Part shown: positions 46,906-57,824 of the stretch, piece after piece
Position numbering within the stretch: position 1 is the stretch's first letter
Layout of the letters: each line of letters begins with the position of its first letter
Assembly: GCA_009760855.2 (NCBI GenBank)
Contig: WPIO01000151.1
Span: forward strand, 336,501-400,500
Length of the DNA stretch: 64,000 bases
Direction of reading: 5' to 3'
Source of the DNA: Cristatella mucedo
Lineage: Eukaryota; Bryozoa; Phylactolaemata; Cristatellidae
Translations under genes and position numbers: made by a program
Notes under the pieces: model-generated
What the model was told of the DNA's origin: nothing
The model's database searches: none
The model's input: the letters and a program-made list of their open reading frames with translations, nothing else

Positions 46906-47000
46906 AATATAAATAATATAATAATATAATAAATTAATAAAATAATAAAATAAATAATAATATTATTATTAATAAATAAAATAATAAATACAAATAAATT
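46886..47000 (+). repeat. A/T-only low-complexity array (AAT, AAAT)
   Basis: Irregular AAT/AAAT units continue from the SINE-1 tail; probably expanded from it. Confidence 0.85.
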
Positions 47001-47644
47001 ATATTTAGCTTCAAGCCCTCTCATTTTGGCTTCATCGCCAACCTCCTATCCCAATCTAGGAGGACTGGTCCTAAAAAATTAATAAAAACAACGTTTTCCT
47101 TGAATTGTTCTCTGAGATAACTAAAGCTACCTTCTTACGTATTTTATTGATTAGCTTCTCTCACGAAACTAGAAAAAATCTGGTAACCTCTCCGGTGTAC
47201 AACTGATCTTATTAAGGCCTTTCAGGTAATTTGAATTATTTAGCTCTCTCGGCTAGCCCTTTCGAATCTCTCGGTGGAGTTTGGCACCTTGAGCTTTCAC
47301 ATTAATCGTGTTGCCTTTAATTTCACCTGAGTATTACCAGAATATCACTGTCACGGTTTAGGTAAAACAATAGCAGAACCATTCACAGTATAGGCGATAC
47401 ATGAGCGGCGACCGGCCATCCCTTGAGCTTTTAAGAATAATGTGCCTCTCTGAGATCATTTTGACATCAGATCATTTCGCAGTTTGTAATCTCCCTGTTG
47501 CTCATTGATCTAACCTTCATTGCTACTCCAGTGTAACGTAATATTACCTGAGCTTGTATCCCCTTCAAACTGCGATTACCTTCTGATTCTCAATTTGTAT
47601 TACGATTTGTTCAGTTAGAAAAATACCTACCTTTCTCACTAACC
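47001..47644. other. Intron, unassigned
   Basis: Nothing recognised. Confidence 0.45.
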
Positions 47645-47820
47645 TACACCCTATGGGTAAAATTAGCATCACTCTGAAACTGGAAACCCTCGATTCTAAA
47701 ATTTGCCCATACAGCGCTTTTCTTCTACTATCTGCGGGAAATCTGAGTGTCCTTTCAAATATTCTTTCACGAAGTGATCAAATAAGCTCCATAGTTGAGC
47801 TTGCCTGATTCCAATTGATC
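47645..47820 (+). mobile_element. LINE-A fragment, sense, internal
   Basis: The segment after the YADD box (CCTATGGGTAAAATTAGC, then GCGGGAAATCTGAGTGTCC) is diverged but in the right order. It stops where an antisense copy begins. Confidence 0.6.
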
Positions 47821-47821
47821 A

Positions 47822-49925
47822 TGATAACGATGCATTTTATATAAGGCCCTAATATAACTCAGTTTCTTGTAATTAGTATTATATTTGCTGCAAAGGAAGC
47901 GCGATTGAATGGTTAGTGGTGACATTCTCTGTGACAACAAGCGTAACTTTGTGATGGGTGACATGCAGATGGTCAGCATCCAAATATGGTTAGTCGCTGC
48001 ATGCAGTTTCAGTACGCACAATCAAATGAACATACTAAATGCTGTGTTAACTAAATTCGTCTTTAGTTTTCTTGATGTGGTAAAGTTTGATGATGTCGCG
48101 AAGCTAGTCGGATGTGAGTTCCAGGCTTTTGAAGTATGCTAACTAAATGCACGGTCCCCGAAGGATTTGAGGTTTGTACGAGGTATAGGTAAACGGTTAT
48201 ATTCCCAACAACGGCTAGAACGATGCTTAGCTTGGTGGGGGATCAGATCCGATAGGTAGGCTGGAACAGAGGAATGAAGGGGCTAACAAGGGAGCAACGA
48301 AACCTTGAAGTCAATCCATTGCTTGACCAGTTGCCAGTGCAGGTCGTCGAGACGTGGTGTAATGTGGCAACTGGGACGCTCACGAGAGACAAGTCTAGCT
48401 GCAGAGTTATGAACAATGTGTAAGCACCTGATTGCACAGGCCGGTAGATGAGCAAGAGGTTAGTTACAGTAGCCGAGACGGGATTTCCCAAATGCACGGA
48501 GTAATTTAGATTTGTTATCCCCGTCTAAGCAAGCCTAGATTTTAGAATTGTCATGTAGCCGAAAGTAGGGAGACTGAACCGTAGACCTGCTGCGGTCGCC
48601 TAATGAAAGGTCACTTTGGAACGTGAAGAATTGATTTTTTTCCGATTCAATAGGGTATCGGCAGGCAGAGCCGATTTTGAACTTTATCCTTTTCAATTTC
48701 TGAGTTACACTTGGTTTGCCCATAAGTGATAAGCTGCTTTTATCATTAAATTTAGGAAACTTTGCTGCTATCAATGTGCAGATGCTACCAATACCTGCAG
48801 CAAGGAAGTGGAGAGAATTGACGTTGGCATGGGTTTACAGGGATAAAAGCAAAGGTACAACTTAGTGTGATCTGCATGGAATAATTGAAACCCTAGATTG
48901 CGCCTGGCAATCACGTCACCAAGAGGGAGAGTATAAATCGTGACAAGAGCTGTGCTAGCACAGAGCGCTGAGGTACCTCAATACTTACGAGGCTCCTCGT
49001 GCCTCGTTCCATCGGTGTCTATTCACATCCGTACTCTGAAGTCACCTACTGAGATAGAACCTGGACTTTTTTAATGCAGTGTCAGTCATGGCCAGGCGAG
49101 ATGAGCGGCACTCAAGAAGGACTTGGTGATCGATAGTATCAAAAGCTGCCTAAAGATCAAGCGAAACAAGCAGAGAGGCTCTACTTAAGTCTGAACCTTA
49201 AGTAAGCTGTTGTACACCCGAAGCAATGCTGACTCTACGAAATGATAAGCTTTAAAACTAGAGTTTAACTTACTAGCAAGGTTTGACTTTTCAAAATGCG
49301 AGTTCGGCCTGTCTGCCACGATTCGTTTCACTGTCTTTGATAGGAAAGTTTTAATGGAGATTTGGCGAAAGTTGCTCAATTTCTTTTGGTTTAGTATTGC
49401 TTTCGTGAGTAGCGGCCTGACAACAACCTTTTTGAAAAGTTTTGAGATTTGACCTGAGGCTAATGATATATTTATGAGCTACTTATGCATGGAAGCAGCA
49501 GATCTATGTACCGTAGAAGAAGGATCGTAGAAATTAGGTCTAGAGGACTAATCTTCTTCTTTGACTGGTATATGAGTTTCAGTTCGTGGAGGCCATTTCT
49601 GGCCTCCATGAACGTAAACATTGAGGTGCTGCTTGGAAATGAGGGACAGGATTCTATGTGGTGGTGGCAGGTACTCCTGTTAGGAACTCTCTGATCTTTT
49701 CTATCTGTTTGACAAAGAAATGACGGAAGTGATCTGCTAGATCATCACAGGGATCACTAGGTAAGGATTTCACCTTAGAGCAGATAAGGATACGGTGTAT
49801 TGTAGACATCAGCATTTTTGGATTGTGCATCTGCGAATTGGCTTACTGTCTTATAGAATCTAGACTTGGCACTTTCTTAGGATAGATTGGTAAGATTTAC
49901 AGTGTGCATTTCATTCCCTCAGAAT
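47822..49925 (-). mobile_element. LINE-A copy, antisense, long, inactive
   Basis: It runs from a worn stem-loop at about 47825-47885 through the 3' UTR, the C-terminal reverse transcriptase blocks (48170-48420), the palm region with the YADD box decayed (near 48860), and upstream sequence to about 49920 (GACAAAGAAATGACGG). The minus strand has many stops. Confidence 0.8.
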
Positions 49926-49934
49926 CCAATGGGA

Positions 49935-50120
49935 GCTGAACGACTGCAGCTAGGGCGGGGGACTGTCTGGCTAACCCCCCCCCCGGCCCTCCCCCAGCTC
50001 GTCAGCAGTCCTGACCCACCCTTTCTTCAGTGGGCTCGAGCCTCGTGGCATATGTAATACGACTGGATATATATTAAGTTCTCTTACGGCATTGTGAAAA
50101 TGACTTATATTTCTTATATT
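49935..50120 (+). mobile_element. SINE-1 fragment with C-run
   Basis: CAGTGGGCTCGAGCC and the tail TATATATTAAGTTCTCTTACG match SINE-1. A C-rich stretch (49976-49997) replaces part of the head. Confidence 0.6.
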
Positions 50121-50230
50121 GTATACGTTTACTAACTTTTGATATACCACTCACCCACACTATGCGGATTAGGTGGGAAACAACTTATTCCACGCTATCG
50201 GCTATCAACCTGCTGTGTGCTTCGTTGTAG

Positions 50231-50602
50231 ATCGTGGTGAACTCTCTTCTGTTTGCGATGCCCGCAATCTTCAATGTGCTGCTTGTGTGTATGTTATTTG
50301 GGTTGATATTCTCCATCTTGGGAGTGCAGCTCTTTGCCGGGAAATATTACGCCTGCTACGACCCAGAAAACGACCCTTCGTCACCGATCGTCAATGACCG
50401 TTATTGGTTACCGTTATATAATATGTCGGGTCATTATACGAACGTCACCGACATAATATCGTGCTTGAATCAGGACTACACGTGGAGAAATAGACTGGTA
50501 AACTTTGACAACGTGATTAACGGATACATCGCCCTCTACCAATTGGTTACTTTCGAGGGCTGGATGGAGCTTATGCAGTCTTCAGTCGACAGCAAGGACG
50601 AG
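50231..50602 (+). CDS. Channel exon: domain III S4-S5 linker, S5, turret and pore loop
   Basis: The 124 codons are phase 0 on both sides, between CTTCGTTGTAG and GTAACT. IVVNSLLFAMPAIFNVLLV is the S4-S5 linker and start of S5, and LIFSILGVQLFAGKYYAC ends S5. Sodium channels have [20 protein letters not shown] and IMGVNLFAGKF. The turret carries two glycosylation sequons (NMS, NVT) and paired cysteines. The pore helix NFDNVINGYIALYQLVTFEG places glutamate where Nav1 has lysine (TFKGW). Nav2-type invertebrate channels and calcium channels carry glutamate here, so domain III suggests a Nav2-like or calcium-permeable pore. The exon ends DSKDE and joins exactly to the S6 exon. Confidence 0.97.
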
Positions 50603-51384
50603 GTAACTCTCCCAAAAGGAAACCATCTGTGTGGTCGCCAGCAATGATTGCTGATTAGGTTACCATGTCATTGCTAGAGTGAGATTTGAAGTTATTTCTT
50701 GTGTTCTCTCTACTTTATCTGTAGATTCCTGCCTAAATTTTCTTCTGAACAAACCCATCAGGAACATGACTAAGTATTCGACCCCATAAATGACACCTGT
50801 ACCAGTTATTGATTTAACCGTAGTGTTACTTCCGGATTTTAGAGATTTTAGAGATTTTGAGAGATTGGTTTTAAATCCGTGAAAGACGATCTCTTTTTAT
50901 TTTGCAGCTCAACTAGTTTTAATGCGATCAATCTAATATAATTGTATGTAAGCTTTTTCTTGTCGTGTTGTTTTATGTTTCAGGTGCTAAAAACATTTAT
51001 TACTAAAATGGCACTCGATGAAGTATTTGAAATTATGAAAATCATGATAAATTGGTTCTCCTATTTTGAGACTCAATTGCTTAACCAAGTATCGCGTCCG
51101 AGACAAACCACTAAATCTATAAGCAACCATTTAATTTATCGTAATACCTCACCCCCTCTAAAATTGGTGTCCAACTTTACATAGCAAATGTACTGTTCAC
51201 TAGCCGGCTGAAGTCGGTAAAATTTGTTTGCTTACCACCAATTTAGTGACAGGATTTAAGACGCATACATTTTTAGTGAGTGAATAGACCGTTGACTTGT
51301 ATCTCGAGGTACAGGAGCATCTCCTATTGGAACTTCGTAAATGCGATTATCTAGCTCGTCATAGAGAACTCACGATTGCTATAG
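50603..51384. other. Intron, no recognised feature
   Basis: Unassigned. A frame at 50942-51184 starts near an acceptor-like TTTCAG but is not part of the channel. Confidence 0.5.
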
Positions 51385-51452
51385 GTGTACAATTTAATTT
51401 TAATACTTGCATTTTCTACTACCAGTTTGAGGTTCATACGAGGTATGGGTAA
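51385..51452 (-). mobile_element. LINE-A fragment, antisense, 3' flank of nested LINE-B
   Basis: TTTGAGGTTCATACGAGGTA is the antisense of the TACCTCGTACAAACCTCAA block of LINE-A. It ends in GGGTAA (51447-51452), one of the two flanking repeats. Confidence 0.75.
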
Positions 51453-52637
51453 TATAATGTATCTCCGTCTGTAACTCCACAAAGTCATAAAGACTTTGCG
51501 AGTGTTACTCAGATGAGTTTTGCATAGCACACTCACTGCGTAAGCCTCTTTCGGTATGCGTGCGGTAGCCAAGGACTTCGTCTCAAGCAACAACGAGAAA
51601 GTGGAAAGCATAGCAGAGTCAGGAGAGCAGTAGAGGTAGTGAATATCATGGAAGTAGCAGCTCAGGACAGCTAAAAAGGATGAGCCATAGTGGCAATAGT
51701 AGAGTAGTTGTCGTTGCTTAAGAATTGTGGAAGCGAGTTCCACAGTCTATGACCGGCAGAGCTAATGCTTCTGTCGCCAACGGTCTTTAAGCAGAGGAAT
51801 GAGACAGCTAATTTATTGTCCACACAGGACCTGAGGGCGCGAAAAGGCTGAAACTTGTGCAGCAGTTTAGCTAATTAGGTAGGAGCCAGGTCGTTGCTGG
51901 CCTTGTGGGTCAGGGTAAGAACCTTGCTCTGAATCCGTTGGTCAACCGACATCCATCTTAGATCTTTTAGCAAAGGAGACACGTGCTCAAACTTCTGAGA
52001 CTTGAAGACTAGCCTTGCGGCCATATTCGTAGTCAGCTGCCGCGGCCTAATTGCTTTCTTTGGTAGCCCAGCCAAATGGGAATTACAATAATCAAGCCGA
52101 GACAGAACTAAGGAGCTGGTTACCGTTTTTTACAAGCCACTGTAGAAGAAAGCCTCTAACCTTGGATAGTGATCGGACGTGATGGCTAGCTGTAGAAGCA
52201 GTCTTCTGAATTGAGCTTTTAAAATTGAGGCAGCTGTCAAAAACAACACCTAAATTTCGAACTTGTGGTGATTGTCGCACAACAGCATCACCTATTAGAA
52301 GATCGAAGCGTTTTAATCCAGGAACACGCTGAGGGAGTCCTATGAGCAGCAGTTCGATTTTATCGTCATTTAATTTCAGGAAGTTTTCCGACATCCATGA
52401 TCGAAAATCGGCAGGGCGAGCATTCAATGTTTCAGTTGTGGCAGCAGATTCCGACGGCTTGAATGGCAAATACAATTGAGTATCGTCAGCATAAAAGTGA
52501 TATCCTATTCCGTGGGCCTTAATATTTTTTCCCAGAGGTTGGGTATCAACGGAGAACAGCAATGGACTGAGTACAGTCCCTTGAGGGACTCCACTGGTGA
52601 CCCTTCTCGTATGTAAGACCTGACCCCCACCCAACAC
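51453..52637 (-). mobile_element. LINE-B RT and 3' end, nested in LINE-A, antisense
   Basis: On the minus strand the frame at 52092-52637 reads [20 protein letters not shown] and [18 protein letters not shown], an intact YADD box, and ILNARPAD-type thumb sequence. The C-terminal part follows, then the 3' end GTTACAGACGGAGATACATT (near 51455-51475). GGGTAA occurs on both sides (51447-51452 and 52638-52643) as a probable target-site duplication. This is the best preserved LINE-B reverse transcriptase, 5'-truncated. Confidence 0.85.
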
Positions 52638-53675
52638 GGGTAAACGATTTTATTTCTAAAACGTATTGCTACTATGCTTGGCCTGCATGGGGATTCGATC
52701 CGATGTGTAAACTGTAGCCAAAGAATAAAGGGACCTAAAAGTGAGTGACAAAACATTAAAGTCGATGCGCTGTTTGACAGGGAGACAGAGCAGGGCAGCG
52801 AGAAGTGATGTGATGCTGCTACTGTGAAGATCACGACAGACAAGCCTAGCAGCGAAATGTTCCACCCGTTTTAAGCTTCGGATTGCACAGGCCAGCAGAC
52901 TAGCAAGCAGTGAGTTACAGAAGTCGAGACGGAATGTCACAGATGCATGGACCAAATTTGGTGTCCCTGTCTAACTAAGACCACATTTTAGCAACGTTAT
53001 TAGCTAGAAAATAGGCAGACTTGACTGTGGAGGCGACGTGGTCGTCTAATGAAAGGTCGTTTTGGAACAGGATAGATAGATTTGGTACAGATTCGAGGGA
53101 AATGTGCTAGTAGAGCCGATTGAGAGCTTCAATCCGTCCTATTTCTGAATCACACTTGGTTTTCCCATAACTAGTAATTCGGTTTCATCATTCGATCTAA
53201 GAACATTTGCTGCCTTTGCCGTGCGGATGTTATCAATTCAGAAGGAAATTGATGCAATTCGACGATCTCGAAGGATAGCAGGGATCAAAGCGATAGTACA
53301 AATGAATGTGATCTCCGTAAAAGTGAAAGAATAGAGTGTGCTTGGGAATCACATCGGCAAGAGGGAGAGTATAGACCGTTAAAAGAACTAGACCTAGCAC
53401 AGGGCCCTGAGGTACCCCATATTTAAGAGGTTCCTTGGTGACCTGTGTCCATTTACATAAATACTCTGGAGTCTTCCAGTGAGATAGGACCTGAAACCTT
53501 GCAGAATAGTGCCTGTAATGCCTGGGTGAAATGAGGAGCACTCAAAAATGACTTTGTGGCCATCAGTACTAAAAGCTGCCGAAAGATTGAGCAAACCAAT
53601 CAGTGAGGGTCTACTTTCCAACCTGCATTCCTAAGTAAGTCGTTGTAAATCCGAAGCAATTCTGACTATGTGCAG
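52638..53675 (-). mobile_element. LINE-A, antisense, 5' flank of nested LINE-B
   Basis: It continues LINE-A past the insertion: CAAGCATAG..TTTTAG on the minus strand, then [19 protein letters not shown] near 52880-52940. The decayed palm region lies at 53290-53540 (GVPQGPVLGLVLLTVY) and upstream sequence runs to the junction at 53675. Confidence 0.8.
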
Positions 53676-55738
53676 GGATTTGGTCTAAAACCAGACTGGA
53701 AGTTATCATCCAAAATGCTGATGTCAACGATCAACCATCTCCTCAACTGCTCCCAGAATAGCTCCTTACCTGATGATCCTAGTGAGGATCTAGCCGATCG
53801 CTTCTCTCGATTCTATGTGCAGAAGATAGACAAGATCAGAGTCCATCCCTGCAATGACAACATCCCCACTGCAATGTTGTTCCCCAATTCCTGGCTGCAC
53901 CTCAATGTCTACATTTAAGCAGGTCACTAGTGATCACGTCCTGAAGTTCATATCCCAATCAAAGAAGACAACAAGTCCTCTGGACTCTATTCCCACTGTC
54001 CTGTTCCTACGTTGCATTGATCTGCTGCTGCCATGCATAACTAATATCATTAAAATGTCATTAGCCTCAGGTCATGTCCCAGCACCTTTCAAAGGGCTGT
54101 AGTCAAACTTGTTCTCAAGAAAGCGACAATAGACGAAGAAAACTTGAGCAACTACTGCCCAGTCTCCCTTCTACCAGTCCTATCAAAGACACTGGAACTG
54201 GTCGCGGCGGACCAGCTGAACTCATATATCGAAACTTCAAACCATGCTAGTAAGCTCCAGTTTCGCTTTAGAGGTAATCATTTCACAGAGTCAGCATTGC
54301 TTAGAGTATACAACGACCTACTTGGGAATCCAGACATAGGTAGATTGTCTTTGCTTTTTTTGCTTGATCTTTCGGCAGCTTTTGATACTATCGATCACAA
54401 AGTTCTTCCAGAGCGCCTCTCATCTCGCCTGGGCATCACCGGCACTGCTCTGCCATGGTTCAGGTCCTATTTCAGATAGAGACTCCAGAGTATTGACGTG
54501 AATGGACAAATATTATCCAAGGTACCTCTGAAATATGGGGTACCTCATGCCCCGTGCTAGGTCCGACTCTTTTCATGGTTTATACTCTCCCTCTTGCTGA
54601 TGTGATTGCCAAGCACAATCTAGGCTTTCACTTCTATTGGGATGACACTCAGTTGTACCTTTGCTTTGATCCCTCCCCGCCTTCGAGCACCTCAAATTCT
54701 CTCAACTCTCTTGCAGATGAATTGATGACATTTGTGCATAGATGGCCGCAAAATTTCTGAAACTAAACGATGATAAAACTAAGTTATGGGCAAACGCAGT
54801 GGAATTCAGAAATTAGAAAGGCTGACGCTCAAAAGTGGCTCTGCCAGCATATCTCCTGTTGAATCAGCTCGAAATATAGGTATCATGTCCCAAAGTGACC
54901 TCTCGTTAGACGACCACATCAGCTCCACAGTCAAATCTACCTACTTTCAGCTACATAACATTGCTAAGATTTTGGCTTGTTTAGATAAGGATACCACGTC
55001 TATGTTGGTCCATGCGAGCGTAACATCCCGTCACGACTTCTGCAACTCACTGCTAACTGGTTCTACTGGCATGTGCGATCAGGCAATTGCAGCTGGTGCA
55101 AATCTCTGCAACTAGGCTTGTCTGTCGTGAACGTCGCAGTTGCCACATCACACCACTTCTCGCCAACCTGCACTGGCTACCAGTCAAGGAACGGATAGAC
55201 TTCAAGGTTTTGTCATTCACTTTTAGGTCACTTCATTCATTCGCTCCAGCCTATCCCTCAGATCTACTTTCCCACCAGGCCAAGCATCGTACCACCCGCT
55301 TTTCGGAATCCAACAGTCTACCGATACCTTGTACAAACCTCTAATCCTTTGGGGATCCTGCATTTAGTTCGTATGCTCCCAAAGCCTGGAACTCCCTCCA
55401 GACTTGCGTGAGAACATTCCCTGACTTGACCACATTTAAAAAGAACTTAAAAACAAACCTTTTTAGGACAGCATTTAGTGGGTCCCTGTGATTCGTCCTT
55501 CACGTGCTTATGCGTGCTGACACTTTGCATGCTGCCACTAACTACATTTGCATACTGACCCTTTGCATGTCTCCCCTAACCATGTTATTCATGTTGTTTT
55601 TTCATCAAGCATGATATTACTTACCATTCAATCGCATTTCCTTTTGTAGAAAATGTAAAACCCCTAGAGAGAGAATAAGTTCTCCGAGGGTGCTTTATCA
55701 AGTGCATTATCATTATTATTATTATCATTAGAAAAGTT
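53676..55738 (+). mobile_element. LINE-A copy, longest sense copy, inactive
   Basis: Frames in sequence give the region upstream of RT (53670-54102), the RT N-terminal part NYCPVSLLPVLSKTLELV (54144 onward), LLFLLDLSAAFDTIDHKVL, a decayed catalytic box ([10 protein letters not shown] near 54631-54660, tryptophan for alanine), [17 protein letters not shown], and the 3' UTR, stem-loop and (ATT)n-like tail to 55730. At least five frameshifts and stops are present. The endonuclease is missing, so it is 5'-truncated. Confidence 0.9.
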
Positions 55739-55849
55739 TAAAGTTTCTATCTGTCAGTTCGGCTGGCCTGCCATGACTAGTTCCAGTGCTACTGATAGGA
55801 GCGGTAGAGTTTAGTCCGGGGGATGTTCCCAAAGTTCTCTTGATCTAGT

Positions 55850-56027
55850 GTTGTGTTGGCACACTAGGTAAGGCGGTTGCTTTCGCAACCTCGGTCCCGA
55901 GGTCGTGGGTTCGATTCCTGTGGTGGGCGATTCTTTATCGCCACTGCAAGTGGTGGTGATAGCCGTAAAGGCTCTGTTGTCGCTATACAAAAAGAGGCTG
56001 TTTAATCAGCTAGGATTTTTTTTGAGT
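55850..56027 (+). mobile_element. SINE-2, best copy
   Basis: The tRNA-like head CACACTAGGTAAGGCGGTTG has a stem GGTTGCTTTCGCAACC resembling an anticodon arm. The B box GGTTCGATTCC follows, in GAGGTCGTGGGTTCGATTCC. The body has CCACTGCAAGTGGTGGTGAT and the end is GTTTAATCAGCTAGGATTTT. It is inserted in an antisense LINE-A. The 3' end does not resemble LINE-A. Confidence 0.85.
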
Positions 56028-56368
56028 CCAGGCCTGACTGCAGCTTCTTTGAAAGGTGCTGGGACATGACCTGAGGCTAATGACACAATTATTATTTTAG
56101 TTATGAATGGAAGCAGCAGGGTGTATACTTTTCGTAGACGCAGGATAATGCAATTAGGGTTGAGATGACTAGTTATCTTCTTTTATTGTGATACGAGCTT
56201 CATGGCGTGATCATTTCTGGCCTCTTTGAATATAGACATTAAGGTGCAACAAATGAATTGAGGGTCAGGATTCCAGATGGGTTGGTGCCACCAAGGGACG
56301 GACCCCCTGATCTTGTCTATCTTGTTGACAACGAAACTAGGAAAGCGATCAGCTTGATCATCGCAATC

Positions 56369-56400
56369 TGTATGGTTTACAGACTGAGATACATTACATT
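56369..56400 (+). mobile_element. LINE-B 3' stub (32 bases)
   Basis: TTTACAGACTGAGATACATT plus ATT is the LINE-B terminal sequence. The uninterrupted LINE-A at 49740-49770 lacks it, which shows an extremely 5'-truncated insertion. Confidence 0.7.
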
Positions 56401-57080
56401 AGGTAAGGATTTCACTTTGGAATGAATAAGAATACGGTTGATCATAGGCATCAGTATTTTTTAATTGTGCATTTATGAATCGGCATTTTATTTTGATAAG
56501 AGCTATACATGGTCTTTGCTAGGATATATTGGTACGATTTGCCGTATTCCTGGTATGCCTACGATGGACTGTCAGTCCTGAATTTTCGTATGCTTTTTCA
56601 AGATTGTGCTTAGTAGACCATCCTAGTTTAATATCTGCAGTAAACCATGGGCGATCTATGCGAAGTTGCACAGTCTTCATAGTCAGAGGTTCAAACTCGT
56701 CCAGTATGTCTGCAAGTGTCGTGTTGTAGCAATCACCTAGTGATGACAGGTTAGGTCAGAAATGGGATTGAGTAGCAGAGGCGAAACAGACATTTCCAAA
56801 CGGACAGCATAGATGTCAATAGTCTTGGGGTTTCGCTATTCACATATGAATTTAGACGAAAACGATGGCACACATTGTAGGCTGAATTATATCTTTATGT
56901 GGTCAGATAACCAGAATTTGGTAACAATCGGTGATTTTAGCCTGCAGTTGTAGGAGAAAATTTGGTCGAGTGCACGACCCTTGATGTTAGTACGGCCGTA
57001 CACATGAGCCATATGAGACGAAGAGTGAGTCACTGCATGAAATTCGGGGCTGAAGGCGTCAGCTGTATATTTAATGTAAT

Positions 57081-57298
57081 GCTTATGCGTGCTGACACTG
57101 TGCATGCTGCCACTAACCACATTTGCATGCTAACCCTGTGCATATCACCCCTAACCATATTATTCATTTTATTTGTTTTTCAAGCACGATTTTACTTACC
57201 ATTCTATTGCATTTCCCTTTGCAGCAAATATAAAGCGCCTAGAAAGAGATTAGGTTCTCTTACGGCGCTTTATTAAGTTTATTATTATTATTATTATT
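57081..57298 (+). mobile_element. LINE-A 3' UTR and tail
   Basis: CTTATGCGTGCTGACACTGT through the stem-loop TAAAGCGCCTAGAAAGAG..TTACGGCGCTTTATT to (ATT)n. It begins abruptly at the end of the antisense copy. Confidence 0.85.
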
Positions 57299-57299
57299 A

Positions 57300-57360
57300 A
57301 TGTAATGTATCTCATCTGTAAATTCACAAAGTCATAAAGACTACGCGAGTGTTAATAGAC
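57300..57360 (-). mobile_element. LINE-B 3' stub, antisense
   Basis: ATGTAATGTATCTCATCTGT followed by AAATTCACAAAGTCATAAAG is the antisense LINE-B end. It is joined directly to the LINE-A (ATT)n tail. Confidence 0.75.
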
Positions 57361-57824
57361 ACTTAAGGCATTGCACTATGGTCAAACAACACACAGGTAG
57401 GATTTTAACAGGTCTTTGATGCATCGGTTTCCATGCAAAGTGTCCTTGAGAACTTTGATTTTCGGAAAGGAATTCTGCAACAGACAAGAAACGCTAGTAG
57501 CGCTTGGCGTCAGGAGGTGAAAACTTTAATAGTGCTCTAAGAGCAAAGGCCGTGCTTTTGCAGAGTAGATGCTAATAGATCCACTTCTAATAAGTTCCGA
57601 GGAGCAGTGACACTCAAATGCTTTGAATATTAGTCGCTGTAGTTGGTTTTTCTCTGCCCCACTTGGCGGCTCCCTGGAGAGTGAAGTTAAGCGGACAATC
57701 AAGCGAGTAAGCAGATAATGCGAAGCACAATCGTAGCATCCACTACCGCCCTCGAGAGCAAGTAGCATGACTAATAAAACAAAGGCCACGAGGATTGGGT
57801 AACTGCTCAATTTCCCCTGAATAA
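57361..57824. other. Intron, unassigned
   Basis: No recognised repeat. A 94-codon minus-strand frame (57526-57810) has no known domain. Confidence 0.4.

Larger units (their letters stand above)
55742..57080 (-). mobile_element. LINE-A 5' region, antisense, carrying two insertions
   Basis: It is collinear with 49270-49925: GGCTGGCCTGCCATGACTAG, ATGACCTGAGGCTAATGACA, GGTAAGGATTTCACTTTGG. It extends further towards the element's 5' end (to about 57080). SINE-2 is inserted at 55850-56027 and a 32-base LINE-B end at 56369-56400. Confidence 0.75.

Noticed and set aside
50942-51184. Open frame following an acceptor-like TTTCAG, possible extra channel exon
   Set aside because: The exons at 50602 and 60301 join in exact phase and match the family without a gap; the sequence has no channel motif.
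52092-52637. 181-codon frame as a functional reverse transcriptase gene
   Set aside because: It is a fragment of a 5'-truncated LINE-B; the rest of the element is missing or broken.
55858-55932. Possible tRNA gene
   Set aside because: The arms are imperfect and the same head recurs with the same body in two other places, so it is a SINE.
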